A stretch of DNA of 64,000 nt. Source: Saccharopolyspora oryzae. Lineage in GTDB: Bacteria > Actinomycetota > Actinomycetes > Mycobacteriales > Pseudonocardiaceae. Below, piece after piece: positions 52,090 to 61,900 of the stretch; positions within the stretch are counted from its first letter, which is position 1, and the number at the start of each line of letters is the position of its first letter. Where the stretch lies: positions 1-64,000 of the forward strand of contig NZ_JAQGLA010000030.1 in NCBI RefSeq assembly GCF_027853915.1, written 5' to 3'. The notes beneath the pieces are model-generated. The model was not told where the DNA came from. It did not search any database and saw only the letters and a program-made list of their open reading frames with translations. The position numbers were made by a program, and so were the translations under genes.

Positions 52090-52623
52090 CTACTCGGGAA
52101 GTCTTGGCTCGATCTGCCGCGCGACCTTCTCCGCCTCACCGCACGGATCAGCGACCGAATCCTTCATCAGGCCCGTCACCGTCACCGTGACCGTGCCACT
52201 TCCAGCGTCGATGAACGCTGAACAAATGCCTTGACCTTCCGATCCCTTGGTCACACCGGTCGCAGCTTTCCTGCCGCTGACCTCGAACGGCTTCAGCGAG
52301 TCGAAGTTGCCCTTCTTCGTGTAAGCGTCGAACGGGGTGCCGGGAACCTTGTAGAGCGTGACGTCCTTGTCGTCGCCCTGGAAGTTGCATCCCGGCTCGG
52401 TGTCGACCGTGCTGTCCGGCTCACCCGGGCCCTTCACGCCGAAAGCGGACAGCTCGTCCGCGGTGAAGAAGTTGCAGACGTCGAGGTCAGCCAACCCTGA
52501 ACTCTTGGCCTCGGAGGTCTGCTGCTGCTCATCGCTTCCAGTTGCCCCGCCAGAACAGGCGGACAGCCCAACCAACGCCAGACCTGCGGTCACCACGATC
52601 AAAGACCGGGAGTACAAGCTCAC
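52090..52623 (-). CDS. DUF3558 lipoprotein, copy B
   Basis: A 177-residue paralogue of the gene at 50739-51272 with the same length and plan: signal peptide (SLIVVTAGLALVGLSAC, lipobox LSAC), linker, and a DUF3558 domain (DVCNFFTADELSAFGV ... GCNFQGDD ... CGEAEKVARQIEPRLPE). The sequence has diverged well beyond the flanking repeats, so this copy may be under its own selection. GTG 52623 overlaps the stop of a truncated ESX-gene fragment. The 64-bp repeat upstream may supply its promoter. Confidence 0.85.
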   Translation of the reverse strand: MSLYSRSLIVVTAGLALVGLSACSGGATGSDEQQQTSEAKSSGLADLDVCNFFTADELSAFGVKGPGEPDSTVDTEPGCNFQGDDKDVTLYKVPGTPFDAYTKKGNFDSLKPFEVSGRKAATGVTKGSEGQGICSAFIDAGSGTVTVTVTGLMKDSVADPCGEAEKVARQIEPRLPE

Positions 52624-52669
52624 TGCATACCTCGCTGAATGTCTTGGGCCTGCTGTTCGTCGATGGTTT
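52620..52669 (-). pseudogene. C-terminal fragment of the ESX helical gene
   Basis: The codons for IDEQQAQDIQRGMQ and a stop correspond to the last residues of the gene at 51272-51682 (IDEQHAQDIQRGM). The rest is missing; the fragment is joined directly to the 64-bp repeat. Confidence 0.75.
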
Positions 52670-52733
52670 GGAACGGTTCCCACCAGCATTGATCCCGTCC
52701 GATATCAGCCGTTCAGCCGCAGTCCACGACGTT
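52670..52733. repeat. 64-bp direct repeat, right copy
   Basis: Differs from 51754-51817 at one position. In this copy the promoter-like repeat abuts the truncated gene fragment at 52620-52669, showing where a deletion removed the 5' part of that gene. Confidence 0.8.
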
Positions 52734-52752
52734 GCGGCTGGCTGGGACGGGT

Positions 52753-54369
52753 TCAGGGCTTCAGGGTTGCGTTCAGGCTGGTGACGAGGGTCGGGAAGGT
52801 TCGGCGGAAGTTCTGGAGGTCGGGGGCCGCTTCCGGGGTTGCGTACCAGTAGAGGCCTGGGGTTCCGTCCGCTGCCGGGTCGAGTTCGGCGAATTCCGCC
52901 AGCCAGCGGTCCGTTTCGCCGAGGACCACCGCGTACGGGAGGGAGCGGGAGAACACCGTTTCCCGGTCCGCCGGGGGCAGGGAGTTCGCCGCGGCGTCGT
53001 GGAGGTAGCCGCGCAGGCCTCGGACCTGCATGACCAGGGCGCTGCCGCGGCGGGTTCGGGCCGGCATCAGGCGGGCGCTGGCCACCATCGCGATGCCGCC
53101 GAGCACCACGCCGAGGCCGAGGAGGGCGACCGAGGTCGTCAGCGCCAGGGCCGCGGTGAGCGCCGCGCCGCCGATCGCGACGCCGATCCCGCTCCACCAG
53201 AACAGGTTTCGGTCCGAGTCCGGGCGGCGGGCGAACCACTCCTTGTCCACGACCTCCGCGTACAGCGCGTCGCGCACCTGGTTCAGGTTCAGGCCGCGCA
53301 GCTGGGACAGGCGGACTTCCGGCGCCCGACCGACCAGCAGGTCGTAGATCGCGCGCTCGTAGGGGCGCAGCGCCTCGTCCGGCGGGTTGATGCGCGCGAA
53401 ACGCCAGTCCTGGCCGGGCAATTCCTCGATCCACAGGTAGTTGCGGACCGCGAGGTCGATGATCGTCGCCGTCACGTCGACCGGGTCGACCCGTTCGTCG
53501 ACGACCGTGCCGATCTCGCCGGGCAGCACGCCGTCCGGGGAGGCGAAGGTGACGCCGCCGCGCTCGTCGGTCATCAGCACCTCGACGCGCCCCACGTCGT
53601 CGCCGAACGCGTGCGCGTCGCGGCCCCGGACGTACCAGACCAGGCCGAGTCCGCCGATGAGCACCAGGCCGATCGCGGCCAGCCCGACTCCGGTGCCCGG
53701 GGTCAGCGAGAACGCCTTCGCCAGGCTGAAGTACTGCTCGGTCACCGCCGTCGCCGGGACGGTGCCCGCCGGGAGCTTGAAGGTGATGTCCATCCGTTCT
53801 CCGGGTTCCAGCCCGGAGGTCATCGCCCGCATCTCCTGGGTGTGGGAGATCTCGAACTGGTCGCAGCGGTGCTCGCTGCCCAGCGGACCGGCGAGGCACA
53901 CGATCGCCTGCGGCACCCGCGGCGACAGCAGCGACACCTCGATGCGCTGCACCGGCACGCTCCAGCCGCCGGACACCTGCCAGCGCACGTCCTGCAGGTC
54001 ACCGGCGTCGGCCACGGCACCGCGCACCGCGTATTTCAGCGTCGACGCACCGGGTTTCAGCGTCACGCGCATCTCGTCGCCGTCAACCTGCACGTCGCCG
54101 CCGCCGTCGACCGAGGCGTCGGAGACGGTGAACACCCGCTCCTCGCCCGGGCCGGTCGCCTGCCGCAGCGGCGTGCTCCGGGTCACGGGCGAGCCCTGGG
54201 GGACGGTGATCCGCTCGGTGACCGACACCAGCCCGTCGCGCTCCAGCTTGAGGTGAACGTCGCTGGACACGGCGTCGGACGGCGCAGCCGGTTGTGCTTG
54301 GGCCGCTGCCGTCGGGACGCCCAGCAGCGCCCCGGTCAGTGCGATCACCAGCCCCCATTTGGTCAACAC
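52753..54369 (-). CDS. DUF2207 domain membrane protein
   Basis: A 538-residue protein with a signal peptide (GLVIALTGALLGVPTAAAQA), an extracytoplasmic DUF2207 beta domain (VHLKLERDGLVSVTERITVP), a membrane helix near residue 235 (GVGLAAIGLVLIGGLGLVWY), a cytoplasmic segment and two further helices near 405-445. The family is widespread with no known function. GTG 54369 (VLTKWGLVIAL) is the start. It is divergent from the YpfJ-type gene and follows the ESX duplication. Confidence 0.88.
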   Translation of the reverse strand: MLTKWGLVIALTGALLGVPTAAAQAQPAAPSDAVSSDVHLKLERDGLVSVTERITVPQGSPVTRSTPLRQATGPGEERVFTVSDASVDGGGDVQVDGDEMRVTLKPGASTLKYAVRGAVADAGDLQDVRWQVSGGWSVPVQRIEVSLLSPRVPQAIVCLAGPLGSEHRCDQFEISHTQEMRAMTSGLEPGERMDITFKLPAGTVPATAVTEQYFSLAKAFSLTPGTGVGLAAIGLVLIGGLGLVWYVRGRDAHAFGDDVGRVEVLMTDERGGVTFASPDGVLPGEIGTVVDERVDPVDVTATIIDLAVRNYLWIEELPGQDWRFARINPPDEALRPYERAIYDLLVGRAPEVRLSQLRGLNLNQVRDALYAEVVDKEWFARRPDSDRNLFWWSGIGVAIGGAALTAALALTTSVALLGLGVVLGGIAMVASARLMPARTRRGSALVMQVRGLRGYLHDAAANSLPPADRETVFSRSLPYAVVLGETDRWLAEFAELDPAADGTPGLYWYATPEAAPDLQNFRRTFPTLVTSLNATLKP

Positions 54370-54442
54370 GGCCCGAACGATATCGGCCCGAAGCTAAGCT
54401 CTGGTCCGCAACCGGCGAGATCGATTCGAGGAAGTTGGGGAG

Positions 54443-54478
54443 ATGACGGCCCGGCGGCGGACCGCTGAGCTCGACTGA
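54443..54478 (+). other. possible 11-residue upstream ORF before ypfJ
   Basis: ATG 54443 with a GGGGAG ribosome site 1-6 nt upstream encodes MTARRRTAELD and stops at 54478, 34 nt before the metalloprotease start. It is short enough to be chance, but the ribosome site is good. Confidence 0.3.
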
Positions 54479-54512
54479 CCGTCCACTTCAGATACACCGC
54501 GAGGAAGACCGC

Positions 54513-55745
54513 ATGACCCAGCCGCCTCGGCCGCCGCAAGGACCGCGACCACCGCAGCAGCCGTGGCCGCCCCAGCACCCCCGCGGCGGGCAGCAGCCCC
54601 AGCGACCGCAGGGTGCACCGCAGGGTCCGCAGGGTCAGCGCCCGCCGTTACCCCCGCCCGGAGTCCGACCTGTTTCCGGGCCGCCGCCGGTCGCGCCGCC
54701 CCCGACCGCTCGCCCGTTCCCACCGCAGGGCGCCGCTCCGGGCCCGCAGATGCCACCGATGCCGCCCATGCGGCCGCCGCAGCGCAAGAGCAACGCCGGG
54801 GTCATCGTCGCGCTGGTGCTGGTCGGCGTGACGTTGTTCAGCATCACCATGATCGGCGCAGTCGCCGCCGCGATCACCTCGGACAGCGCTTCGGACTACA
54901 GCAGCTCGAGCAGCAGCGAGGCCACGACGTCCGAGGAGAGCACGTCCAGCACGACCTCGAGCTCGAGCAGCAGCGAGACCACGACCTCGAGCAGCACTTC
55001 GGAGAGCAGCACCTACGAGCCGGAGGACCAGGTCCGGCCGGTGTCGCGGCTGGGCGACCACCCGATCAACATCCCGAGCAACGGCGCGGTGAACACCTCC
55101 TGCAACCTGCCGTCCTTCGACACCGACGTGCAGTCGCAGGACCGCTTCTACCAGGCCGCGCTGCCCTGCCTGATGGAGGCGTGGACCCCGCTGCTGGAGG
55201 ACGCGAACCTGCCGGTCCGGATGCCGCAGGTGATCACCAGCGGTGACGACTTCGAAACTCCTTGTGGCACGCGGAAGTGGGACCAGACCGCGATGTACTG
55301 CCCGGGCAGCCACACGATCTACATGACCGCGCGGTACTACTCCGAGAAGGAGCAGCGCACCGATGCCGGCGCGTACCTCGGCCAGTTCGCGCACGAATTC
55401 GGGCACGCGGTGCAGGGCATGGCCGGGATCAACGCCGCCTACGGCGACGCCTCTTACGACGCGGGCGGCGGCGACACCGCGGCCGGTCTGGAGCTGACCC
55501 GCCGTTCGGAGCTGCAGGCGACCTGCTTCGAGGGCATGTCGCTGGCCGCGCTGCAGAACGGCGGGGTCAGCAACGACTACATCTTCCCGGCGCTGCAGGA
55601 CTCCCGCGAACGCGGCGACGAGTACAACGCGCAACGCGACCACGGCACCATGAAGACCAACCAGGCGTGGATCGACCAGGGCTTCTACAAGAACGAGGTC
55701 GCCCAGTGCAACACCTGGCTGGCCGACCCGTCCGATGTGAACTGA
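54513..55745 (+). CDS. YpfJ-type neutral zinc metallopeptidase
   Basis: A 410-residue protein. Residues 1-90 are Pro/Gln-rich and cytoplasmic, a membrane helix (VIVALVLVGVTLFSITMIGA) follows near 95-115, then a Ser/Thr/Glu linker (about 125-170), and an extracytoplasmic catalytic domain with HEFGHAVQG (HExxH) near residue 294 and a downstream Glu in LELTRRSELQATCFEGM. Two cysteine pairs (CNLPS, CLMEA, CGTRKW, CPGS) may form disulfides. GAGGAAG precedes ATG 54513. Substrates are unknown. Confidence 0.92.
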   Translation: MTQPPRPPQGPRPPQQPWPPQHPRGGQQPQRPQGAPQGPQGQRPPLPPPGVRPVSGPPPVAPPPTARPFPPQGAAPGPQMPPMPPMRPPQRKSNAGVIVALVLVGVTLFSITMIGAVAAAITSDSASDYSSSSSSEATTSEESTSSTTSSSSSSETTTSSSTSESSTYEPEDQVRPVSRLGDHPINIPSNGAVNTSCNLPSFDTDVQSQDRFYQAALPCLMEAWTPLLEDANLPVRMPQVITSGDDFETPCGTRKWDQTAMYCPGSHTIYMTARYYSEKEQRTDAGAYLGQFAHEFGHAVQGMAGINAAYGDASYDAGGGDTAAGLELTRRSELQATCFEGMSLAALQNGGVSNDYIFPALQDSRERGDEYNAQRDHGTMKTNQAWIDQGFYKNEVAQCNTWLADPSDVN

Positions 55746-55767
55746 ACCGGGCGGACCAGTTTCGGGA

Positions 55768-56196
55768 TCAGCGGCGGCCGAGCATCAAGCCGTAGCCGCC
55801 GCCCGCTACGCAGGCGAGGGTGAGCAGGATCCAGTGAGCCCGCTCCGCGAGTTCGTCGAGCGGTGAACCGTTCGCCGTGGCCGGGCGCACGACGACGTTC
55901 CCGGTCGCATCGGCCGGGACCAGCACCGGGAACTTCTGGCCGCGGCTGTGCCCGCAGCCGTCGAACGGGACTCGGCGGACTTCACCGCCGATCTCGACCT
56001 CGACCAGATCGCCCGCCGCCTGCACGCCGCACGGACGCGATTCGACGACGGTCGCCGTCGCCGGGCGCAGCTGCGCGCGTTCGCGATCAGCTGCCACCAC
56101 CAGCGGCCACACGACCGCTCCCGCCAGGGCCGCGCAGAGCAGCCCCAGGACAAACAGGGTCGACGCGACCGACGCCGAACCTCGTCGCCTTCGCAC
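55768..56196 (-). CDS. two-helix membrane protein (DUF3592-like)
   Basis: A 142-residue protein with a hydrophobic helix near residues 12-33 (LFVLGLLCAALAGAVVWPLV), an extracytoplasmic beta segment (ATATVVESRPC ... VEIGGEVRRVPFDGCG with two cysteines) and a second helix near 118-137. The plan resembles DUF3592 proteins of actinomycetes, but the match is tentative. GTG 56196 starts VRRRRGSAS. It converges on the metallopeptidase gene. Confidence 0.65.
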   Translation of the reverse strand: MRRRRGSASVASTLFVLGLLCAALAGAVVWPLVVAADRERAQLRPATATVVESRPCGVQAAGDLVEVEIGGEVRRVPFDGCGHSRGQKFPVLVPADATGNVVVRPATANGSPLDELAERAHWILLTLACVAGGGYGLMLGRR

Positions 56197-56266
56197 GACT
56201 CCGATATTGCCAGGACTTCCGGCGGTGACCGCGGGTCGTCGCGGAATCACCGGTCGCAGCGGGAGA

Positions 56267-57370
56267 TCACGGCTCCGCCGGGGTCACCTTCTTCACGTAC
56301 AGCAGGCGGTCACCGGACTCGATGGCGTCGGCTTCCGGCGCGTCCACGCGGTACAGGTGCCCGTCGCGGACCACGCCGAGCACGATGTCGGACAGGTGCC
56401 GCGGCGAACCGCCGACCTCCTGCTCCTCCACCTCCCGCTCGGCGATCGCCAAACCGGCGTCCGGGGTGAGCAGGTCCTCGAACATCTCCACCACGGACGG
56501 CGTGGACGTCGCCATGCCGAGCAGCCGCCCCGCCGTTTCGCTGGAGACCACCGCGGAGTCCGCACCGGACTGCCGCAGCAGGTGGACGTTCTCGGCTTCC
56601 CGCACCGCCGCGACGATCTGCGCCTTCGGTGCCAGCTCTCGCGCGGTAAGGGTGACCAGCACCGCCGTGTCGTCGCGAGCCGGGGCCACCACGATGGCCC
56701 GCGCGCGCGTCGCACCGGCCACCCGCAGCACGTCCGAGCGGGTGCCGGAGCCGTTGACGGTGACCAGCCCCTGCGCGGAGGCCGCCTCGAGCGCGGTGTG
56801 GTTGGTGTCGACCACCACGATGCGGCCGGGGTCGGCGCCTTCGCCGAGCAGCGCGGTGACCGCGGACCGGCCCTTGGTTCCGTATCCGATGACGACCACG
56901 TGGTCGCGCACCTTGGACCTCCAGCGTTGGATCTTGAACGCCTGTCGCGAGCGCTCGGTGAGCACTTCCAGTGTGGTACCGACCAGCACGATCAGGAACA
57001 GCACCCGCAGCGGGGTGATGACCACCACGTTCACCAGCCGCGCCGTATCGCTGACCGGCGTGATGTCGCCGTACCCGGTGGTGGACAGCGTCACCGTGGC
57101 GTAGTAGATGGCGTCGAGCAGGCTGAGCCCGTCGCCCGCGTTGTTGTCCTGGTAGCCGTCGCGGTCCAGGTAGACCAGCAGCACCGTGGCCGCCAGGGCG
57201 AGCAGGGCGCCGATGATGCGGCGGGTGATCGAGCGGACCGGGCTGATCGTGCTGCCCGGCATCCGGATCACGCCGACCAGGGCGTGGTCCGGCAAGCTGG
57301 TCAGCTCTTCCTTGTCCGCCGACCCGCCCAGGAACGGGTGCGCCAGCGCCTTGGCCCTGCTCCGCATCAT
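56267..57370 (-). CDS. two-helix potassium channel with RCK/TrkA domains
   Basis: A 367-residue channel corresponding to Rv3200c. Helix 1 (near residues 50-68) and helix 2 flank the pore, whose filter is TVTLSTTGYGDITPVSD. A cytoplasmic RCK-N domain follows with the Rossmann motif VVVIGYGTKGRSAV and a C-terminal TrkA-C domain (LYRVDAPEADAIESGDRLLY). The ATG at 57370 follows GGGGAG. The position before adnB matches mycobacteria. Confidence 0.92.
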   Translation of the reverse strand: MMRSRAKALAHPFLGGSADKEELTSLPDHALVGVIRMPGSTISPVRSITRRIIGALLALAATVLLVYLDRDGYQDNNAGDGLSLLDAIYYATVTLSTTGYGDITPVSDTARLVNVVVITPLRVLFLIVLVGTTLEVLTERSRQAFKIQRWRSKVRDHVVVIGYGTKGRSAVTALLGEGADPGRIVVVDTNHTALEAASAQGLVTVNGSGTRSDVLRVAGATRARAIVVAPARDDTAVLVTLTARELAPKAQIVAAVREAENVHLLRQSGADSAVVSSETAGRLLGMATSTPSVVEMFEDLLTPDAGLAIAEREVEEQEVGGSPRHLSDIVLGVVRDGHLYRVDAPEADAIESGDRLLYVKKVTPAEP

Positions 57371-57527
57371 GAACAGTGCTCCCCGACTTCGCGACCACTC
57401 ACGGCGCAGAACAGTAACCCCGGGCACGAGCCCGGTGCGGAGCGGCACCCCGGCGCGGATAACGACTTCTGATCCGAAGCGGAAGACCAGGCCCCGTTTC
57501 CCGGGTTGGGCGTTCTACGATGCAGAA

Positions 57528-58055
57528 GTGCAGCAGCTCCAGCACGCGGCCCGCGCCCTGGGTTGGGACGGCCAGCTGATCCCGGACGTGGAGGTCCTCG
57601 GCGCGAAGTTCGCCGCCGTGGTGCGCATCCGCCAGGACGTCCACCAGTGGCGCAGTCGCAACGGCTGGGCGCCCGAGCTCAACCCGGCCTGGTTCCGCTC
57701 CTGGTCCGAGCCGACCACGCACGATCACGTGCCGGTCCCCGCGGTGGACCTGCTCGGCGCTCTGGTCCCGGTGGCCCATCCGCGCTTCGCGCTGCGCGCG
57801 TGCGGAACGCTCTTGACGTTGGCGCCGTGCGCGGTGGTGCTCCCGTCGAACCAGCCGTACCGCCCGCTGCGCATGCTCGAGCTCGACTACTACGGGGTGG
57901 GCGCGGTCAACGCGGCGCCCGGCGGCCCGGCCGAGCTGGTGATCCCGCCGGAGGACCGGACCGCGGAGTTCGGTTCGTCCCTCTTCGGCCGCTGGCTCCT
58001 GGAAGTCCTCTACTCCCGGCTCCTCGAACTCCCCCAGCTGACCGAGAACGCCTGA
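57528..58055 (+). CDS. hypothetical protein
   Basis: A 175-residue soluble protein that I do not recognise. It has two Trp-rich segments (VHQWRSRNGWAPELNPAWFR and ELDYYGVGAVN) and no signal peptide or membrane helix. GTG 57528 (VQQLQHAARALGW) is the most likely start; the frame is open upstream but overlaps the promoter region of the channel gene. Strong codon bias supports translation. It converges on the gene at 58204, with a palindrome between. Confidence 0.65.
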   Translation: MQQLQHAARALGWDGQLIPDVEVLGAKFAAVVRIRQDVHQWRSRNGWAPELNPAWFRSWSEPTTHDHVPVPAVDLLGALVPVAHPRFALRACGTLLTLAPCAVVLPSNQPYRPLRMLELDYYGVGAVNAAPGGPAELVIPPEDRTAEFGSSLFGRWLLEVLYSRLLELPQLTENA

Positions 58056-58062
58056 CACAAGC

Positions 58063-58106
58063 TCGTGAGCGCTTTGGGGTGCTATAGCCCCACAAAGTGC
58101 TCACGA
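58063..58106. repeat. palindrome of the CTATAG family, copy 2
   Basis: TCGTGAGCGCTTTGGGGTG, then CTATAG, then the near complement ending CTCACGA. Three of 22 positions in the arms do not pair. It is related to the perfect copy at 15117-15168 and also lies between converging genes. Confidence 0.8.
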
Positions 58107-58203
58107 ACCCCGATGCCAGCCGCAGCGCGATTTCGGCGGTGAGCAGCTACCGCGAGGCATGGCCGGCACCGCCACGCAAAAGGACCACCGGAGACAGAAT
58201 CGA

Positions 58204-58812
58204 TCAGGCCAGGACGTACTCGTGCCAGTTGAGGCCTTCTGGGTTCCAGCGCATTCCGTGGCCTTCCTTCAGCATTCGGAGGGCCTGCATCGTGTGGGGC
58301 CAGCGGCGGATCGCATTGGCCAGGGCGACCGGGGTCATCAGGTCGGCCGTGCGGCGGTGCTCACCTGGTCCGAGGAGGGCGACTCCGCCGGGTGTGGAGA
58401 TGATGTCGGTGAGCGCGGTCTGACCGGACAGGGCGGTCTGCTCGACGCTGAGGATGGTGTGCGGCTGCAGTTCTTCCGGCCAGGCGCGGCGGTCGATGTC
58501 CATGGCCACCGGCTGGTCGCAGGAGCCGCACTCGCACTGGAACTCGCTGGCCCAGCCGTGCTGCTTCCACGACCACACGGCGGCCGCACCGGTGTCCAGG
58601 TCGGACAGCGCGGCGACGTGCGGCCACGCGCCGACGACGGCGCTGAGCAGCGTCTTCTTCGACGGGCGCGGGGATTGGCCCGGGCCGTCGAAGGACCAGG
58701 TGCCGGCGTCGTCGCGGTGCACCCGCACCAGCGGCGCGCGCATCGCGAGCACCTCGGCGTCCACGTGCACTTCGGATTCCGGTGGGGCGCTGAGCTTCCA
58801 GTGCGTGTTCAT
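58204..58812 (-). CDS. hypothetical protein with cysteine cluster
   Basis: A 202-residue soluble protein that I do not recognise. The central FQCECGSCDQP has three closely spaced cysteines that may bind metal. Other features are SWKQHGWASEFQ and a C-terminal RWPHTMQALRMLKEGHGMRW. ATG 58812 is preferred (AGGA 8 nt upstream); an ATG three codons earlier is possible. It lies 108 bp downstream of the adnB stop on the same strand and might be cotranscribed. Confidence 0.65.
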   Translation of the reverse strand: MNTHWKLSAPPESEVHVDAEVLAMRAPLVRVHRDDAGTWSFDGPGQSPRPSKKTLLSAVVGAWPHVAALSDLDTGAAAVWSWKQHGWASEFQCECGSCDQPVAMDIDRRAWPEELQPHTILSVEQTALSGQTALTDIISTPGGVALLGPGEHRRTADLMTPVALANAIRRWPHTMQALRMLKEGHGMRWNPEGLNWHEYVLA

Positions 58813-58920
58813 CGCGGGCATCCTGTTCCGCCGCGCGGCGGCATCTCAAGCTCCGCCACCCGAACGTGTTACCGCCGCTTGCATCACAGCGCGCTCGGTG
58901 GTCCGGGAATCCGGGAAGGT

Positions 58921-61900
58921 TCACCCCGCTTCGGGAACGGCGGTGATGAGGTTCCGGATGCCGTCGGCGTCGAGGAGGTCGGCCGGGCGCAGGGTGTGGT
59001 CGTGGCGGACGTAGTGGAACGCCGCGCGGACCTTCTCCAGCGGCGTGCGGGACAGCTCCGCCCACGCCAGCCGGTAGGCCGCCAGCTGCACCGACAGCGC
59101 GGGCACCTTGTCGCCGCCGGGCACCGCGCCGGTCTTCCAGTCCACCACCGTCCAGCCGCCGTCGGGGTCGCGGAACACCGCGTCCATCCGGCCGCGCAGG
59201 ACGATTCCCTCGACCTGGGTCTCGAACGGCACCTCGACGCGGTGCGGGGTGCGGTCGGCCCACGTGCCGGCCAGGAACGCCTGCTGCAGTTCGGCCAGGT
59301 CCTCCTGCATCGGCGCGGATTCGTCGGCCGCGCCGGGCAGTTCGTCGATGTCCAGCAGCGCGGACGAGGTGAAGCGGTGCTCCAGCCAGGCGTGGAAGGC
59401 GGTGCCGCGCCGGGTCATCGGGTTCGGCGGGAACGGCAGCGGACGGCGCAGCCGGCGCGCCAGGCCTTCGGTGTCCCCGGCCAGTTCGACGAGTTGGCTC
59501 ACCGAGAGGTGTTCCGGCAGCCGGACTTGCTCCCGCCGCTGCGCTGCCGCCGCCCGCTCGGCGAGCAGAACTTCGACGTCCCGGGCCCAGCCCTCCTCGT
59601 CGTCGTCCTCCTCGGACTCCAACGAGTCCACATCGGACAGTGCGGCGCGCACCAGCTCCGCGCCTTCGGCGACCGCTTCGCGGCGCGGGCCCAGCGGATC
59701 GATCGGCCATTCCACGCTGCGCACCGATTCGGCCAGCGGGTTCGGCGCGTCCTCCGCGGGCTGCGGCGCCACCTGGTCGAGCACCCCGACGTTGGAGCCG
59801 TTCAGCACCGCTGCCAGCTCCTGCAGGAAGATCGACGGCCCTTTCGGCCGGTCACCGTTCTCGCCCCACCAGTGCCCGGAGAGCAGCAGCGTCCGCTCCG
59901 AGCGCGTGACCGCGACGTAGAGCAGGCGGCGCTCCTCGGCGATCCGCCGCTCCTCGAACTCCTCGTCGTGGATGCCCAGCGCTTCGGTGATCTCCTTGCG
60001 GTCCATCCCGGACAGCCGGTCGACGTCCAGCACCGGCAGGTCCTGCGCGTCGCCGCGCAGCTCGGCGGGCAGCGAGGTGACCGAGCGGAGCCAGGACGAC
60101 GACTTGCGCTTGCCGGGGAAGACGTCGTTGACCAGGTGCGGAACGGCGACCACCTGCCATTCCAGGCCTTTCGCCGCGTGCACGGTCAGCACCTGGACGC
60201 GGTCTTCGGCGACCTCGACCTCGCCCGGTTCCAACCCGTCCTCGGCGCGCTCGGCGGCGGAGAGGTAGTCCAGCAGGGAGGACAGGGTGGCCGACGGGCT
60301 GGTCATGGCGAAGGAGGTGACCACGTCGGCGAAGGCGTCCAGGTGGATCCGGCCCGGGCCCACCGATCGCGCGAGGCTCTCGATGTCCAGCAGCAGGGTC
60401 CGCTCGACGTCGGCGACCAGCTCGGGCAGCGGCTGGTCGAGACGTCGCCGCAGGTTGGCGAGTTCGGTACCGAGCTTGCGGATCCGCTGGTAGCCGGCCG
60501 CGGAGTAGCGCGCGGCGTCGCCGGGGTCGTCGAGGGCGTCGACGAGTCCGGCCTGCTCGGCGTTCTCCCCCGGCAGCGCAGCGGTGACCATTGCGGACGG
60601 ATCGTCGGACTCCGGTTCCTTGAACGCCTGCGCACCGAGTTCGCGCGCCCGCTCCCACAGCGCGGCGATGTCGGCGGCGCCGATGCGCCAGCGCGAACCG
60701 GTCAGCAGCCGCATCGCGGCCGTTCCGGCCAGCGGGTCGACCAGCGTGCGCAGCGCGCTGACCAGGTCCCGCACCTCCGCTTCGTCGAGCAGCCCGCCGA
60801 GGCCGACGACCTCCACCGGCAGTCCGCGTTCGCGCAGCACAGCGGCGATGTCGGCCATGTCCGCGCGCCGCCGCACCAGCACCGCGGCGGTCGGGGGCGA
60901 GCCGCCCTCGTCCAGCGCGGCGTGCCACTGCGCGGCGATCTGGTCGGCGACCCAGTCGAGCTCTTCTCGGACGTGCTCGGTCAGGGCGAGCCGGATGTCG
61001 CCGGGTTCCGCGCCTTCCCGGGGGCGCAGCTCGTCCACTTCGAGCCCGATCCGGCGCAGCGGTTCGGACACCGCGTTGGCGACTTCCAGGACTTCCGCGG
61101 GATTGCGGAAGCTGGTCAGCAGCCCGTAGCGGCTGGCCGGTGCCGGGCGCCCGCCGTCGGTGCGCGGGAAGTCGGTGGTGAAGCGCGGGAGGTTCGCCGC
61201 GCTCGCGCCGCGCCAGCCGTAGATCGCCTGCGCCGGGTCGCCGACCGAGGTGACCGGCAGCTGGTCGCCCTGCCCGAACAGCGATCGCAGCAGCACCCGC
61301 TGCGCGTGCCCGGTGTCCTGGTACTCGTCGAGCAGCACGGCGCCGTAGCGGGCCCGCTCGCCTTCGACGACCTCGGGATGTTCGGCGGCCAGCAGCGCGG
61401 CGAGCGACATCTGGTCGGCGAAGTCCATCGCGCCTTCCCGCCGCTTGCTCTGCGCGTACTCCTCGACCAGCGGCAGCAGCGCGATCCGCAGCTGCTGCGC
61501 GGCGACGACCTTCATCAGGTCCTGCGGCAAGTTCGCGCGCTGCCCCTTCGCCCGCGGCGCGTTCTCGATGACCTGGCACAGCTTCTCGGCGTGGTCGCGC
61601 AGATCGCGCGGACTCACCAGGTGCTCGGCGAGCTCCCCCGCCAGCGCCAGGACGTAACCGGTCACAGTGGACGGAACCTTGTCGGTGTCCAGGTCCTCGG
61701 TCCAGGTCGCGACCACGCGGTGCGCGAGCTGCCACGAAGCCGTCTCGCTCAGCAGCCGCGCGCCCGGCTCGACCGGCACCCGCAGCCCGTGCTCGCCGAC
61801 GATCCGCCCGGCGTAGGCGTGGTAGGTCAGCACCGTCGGGTCTTCGGTGAGCACGGTGGACCGCAGCTGTCCGCTCGGGTCGACTTCGTCCAGCAGCCCC

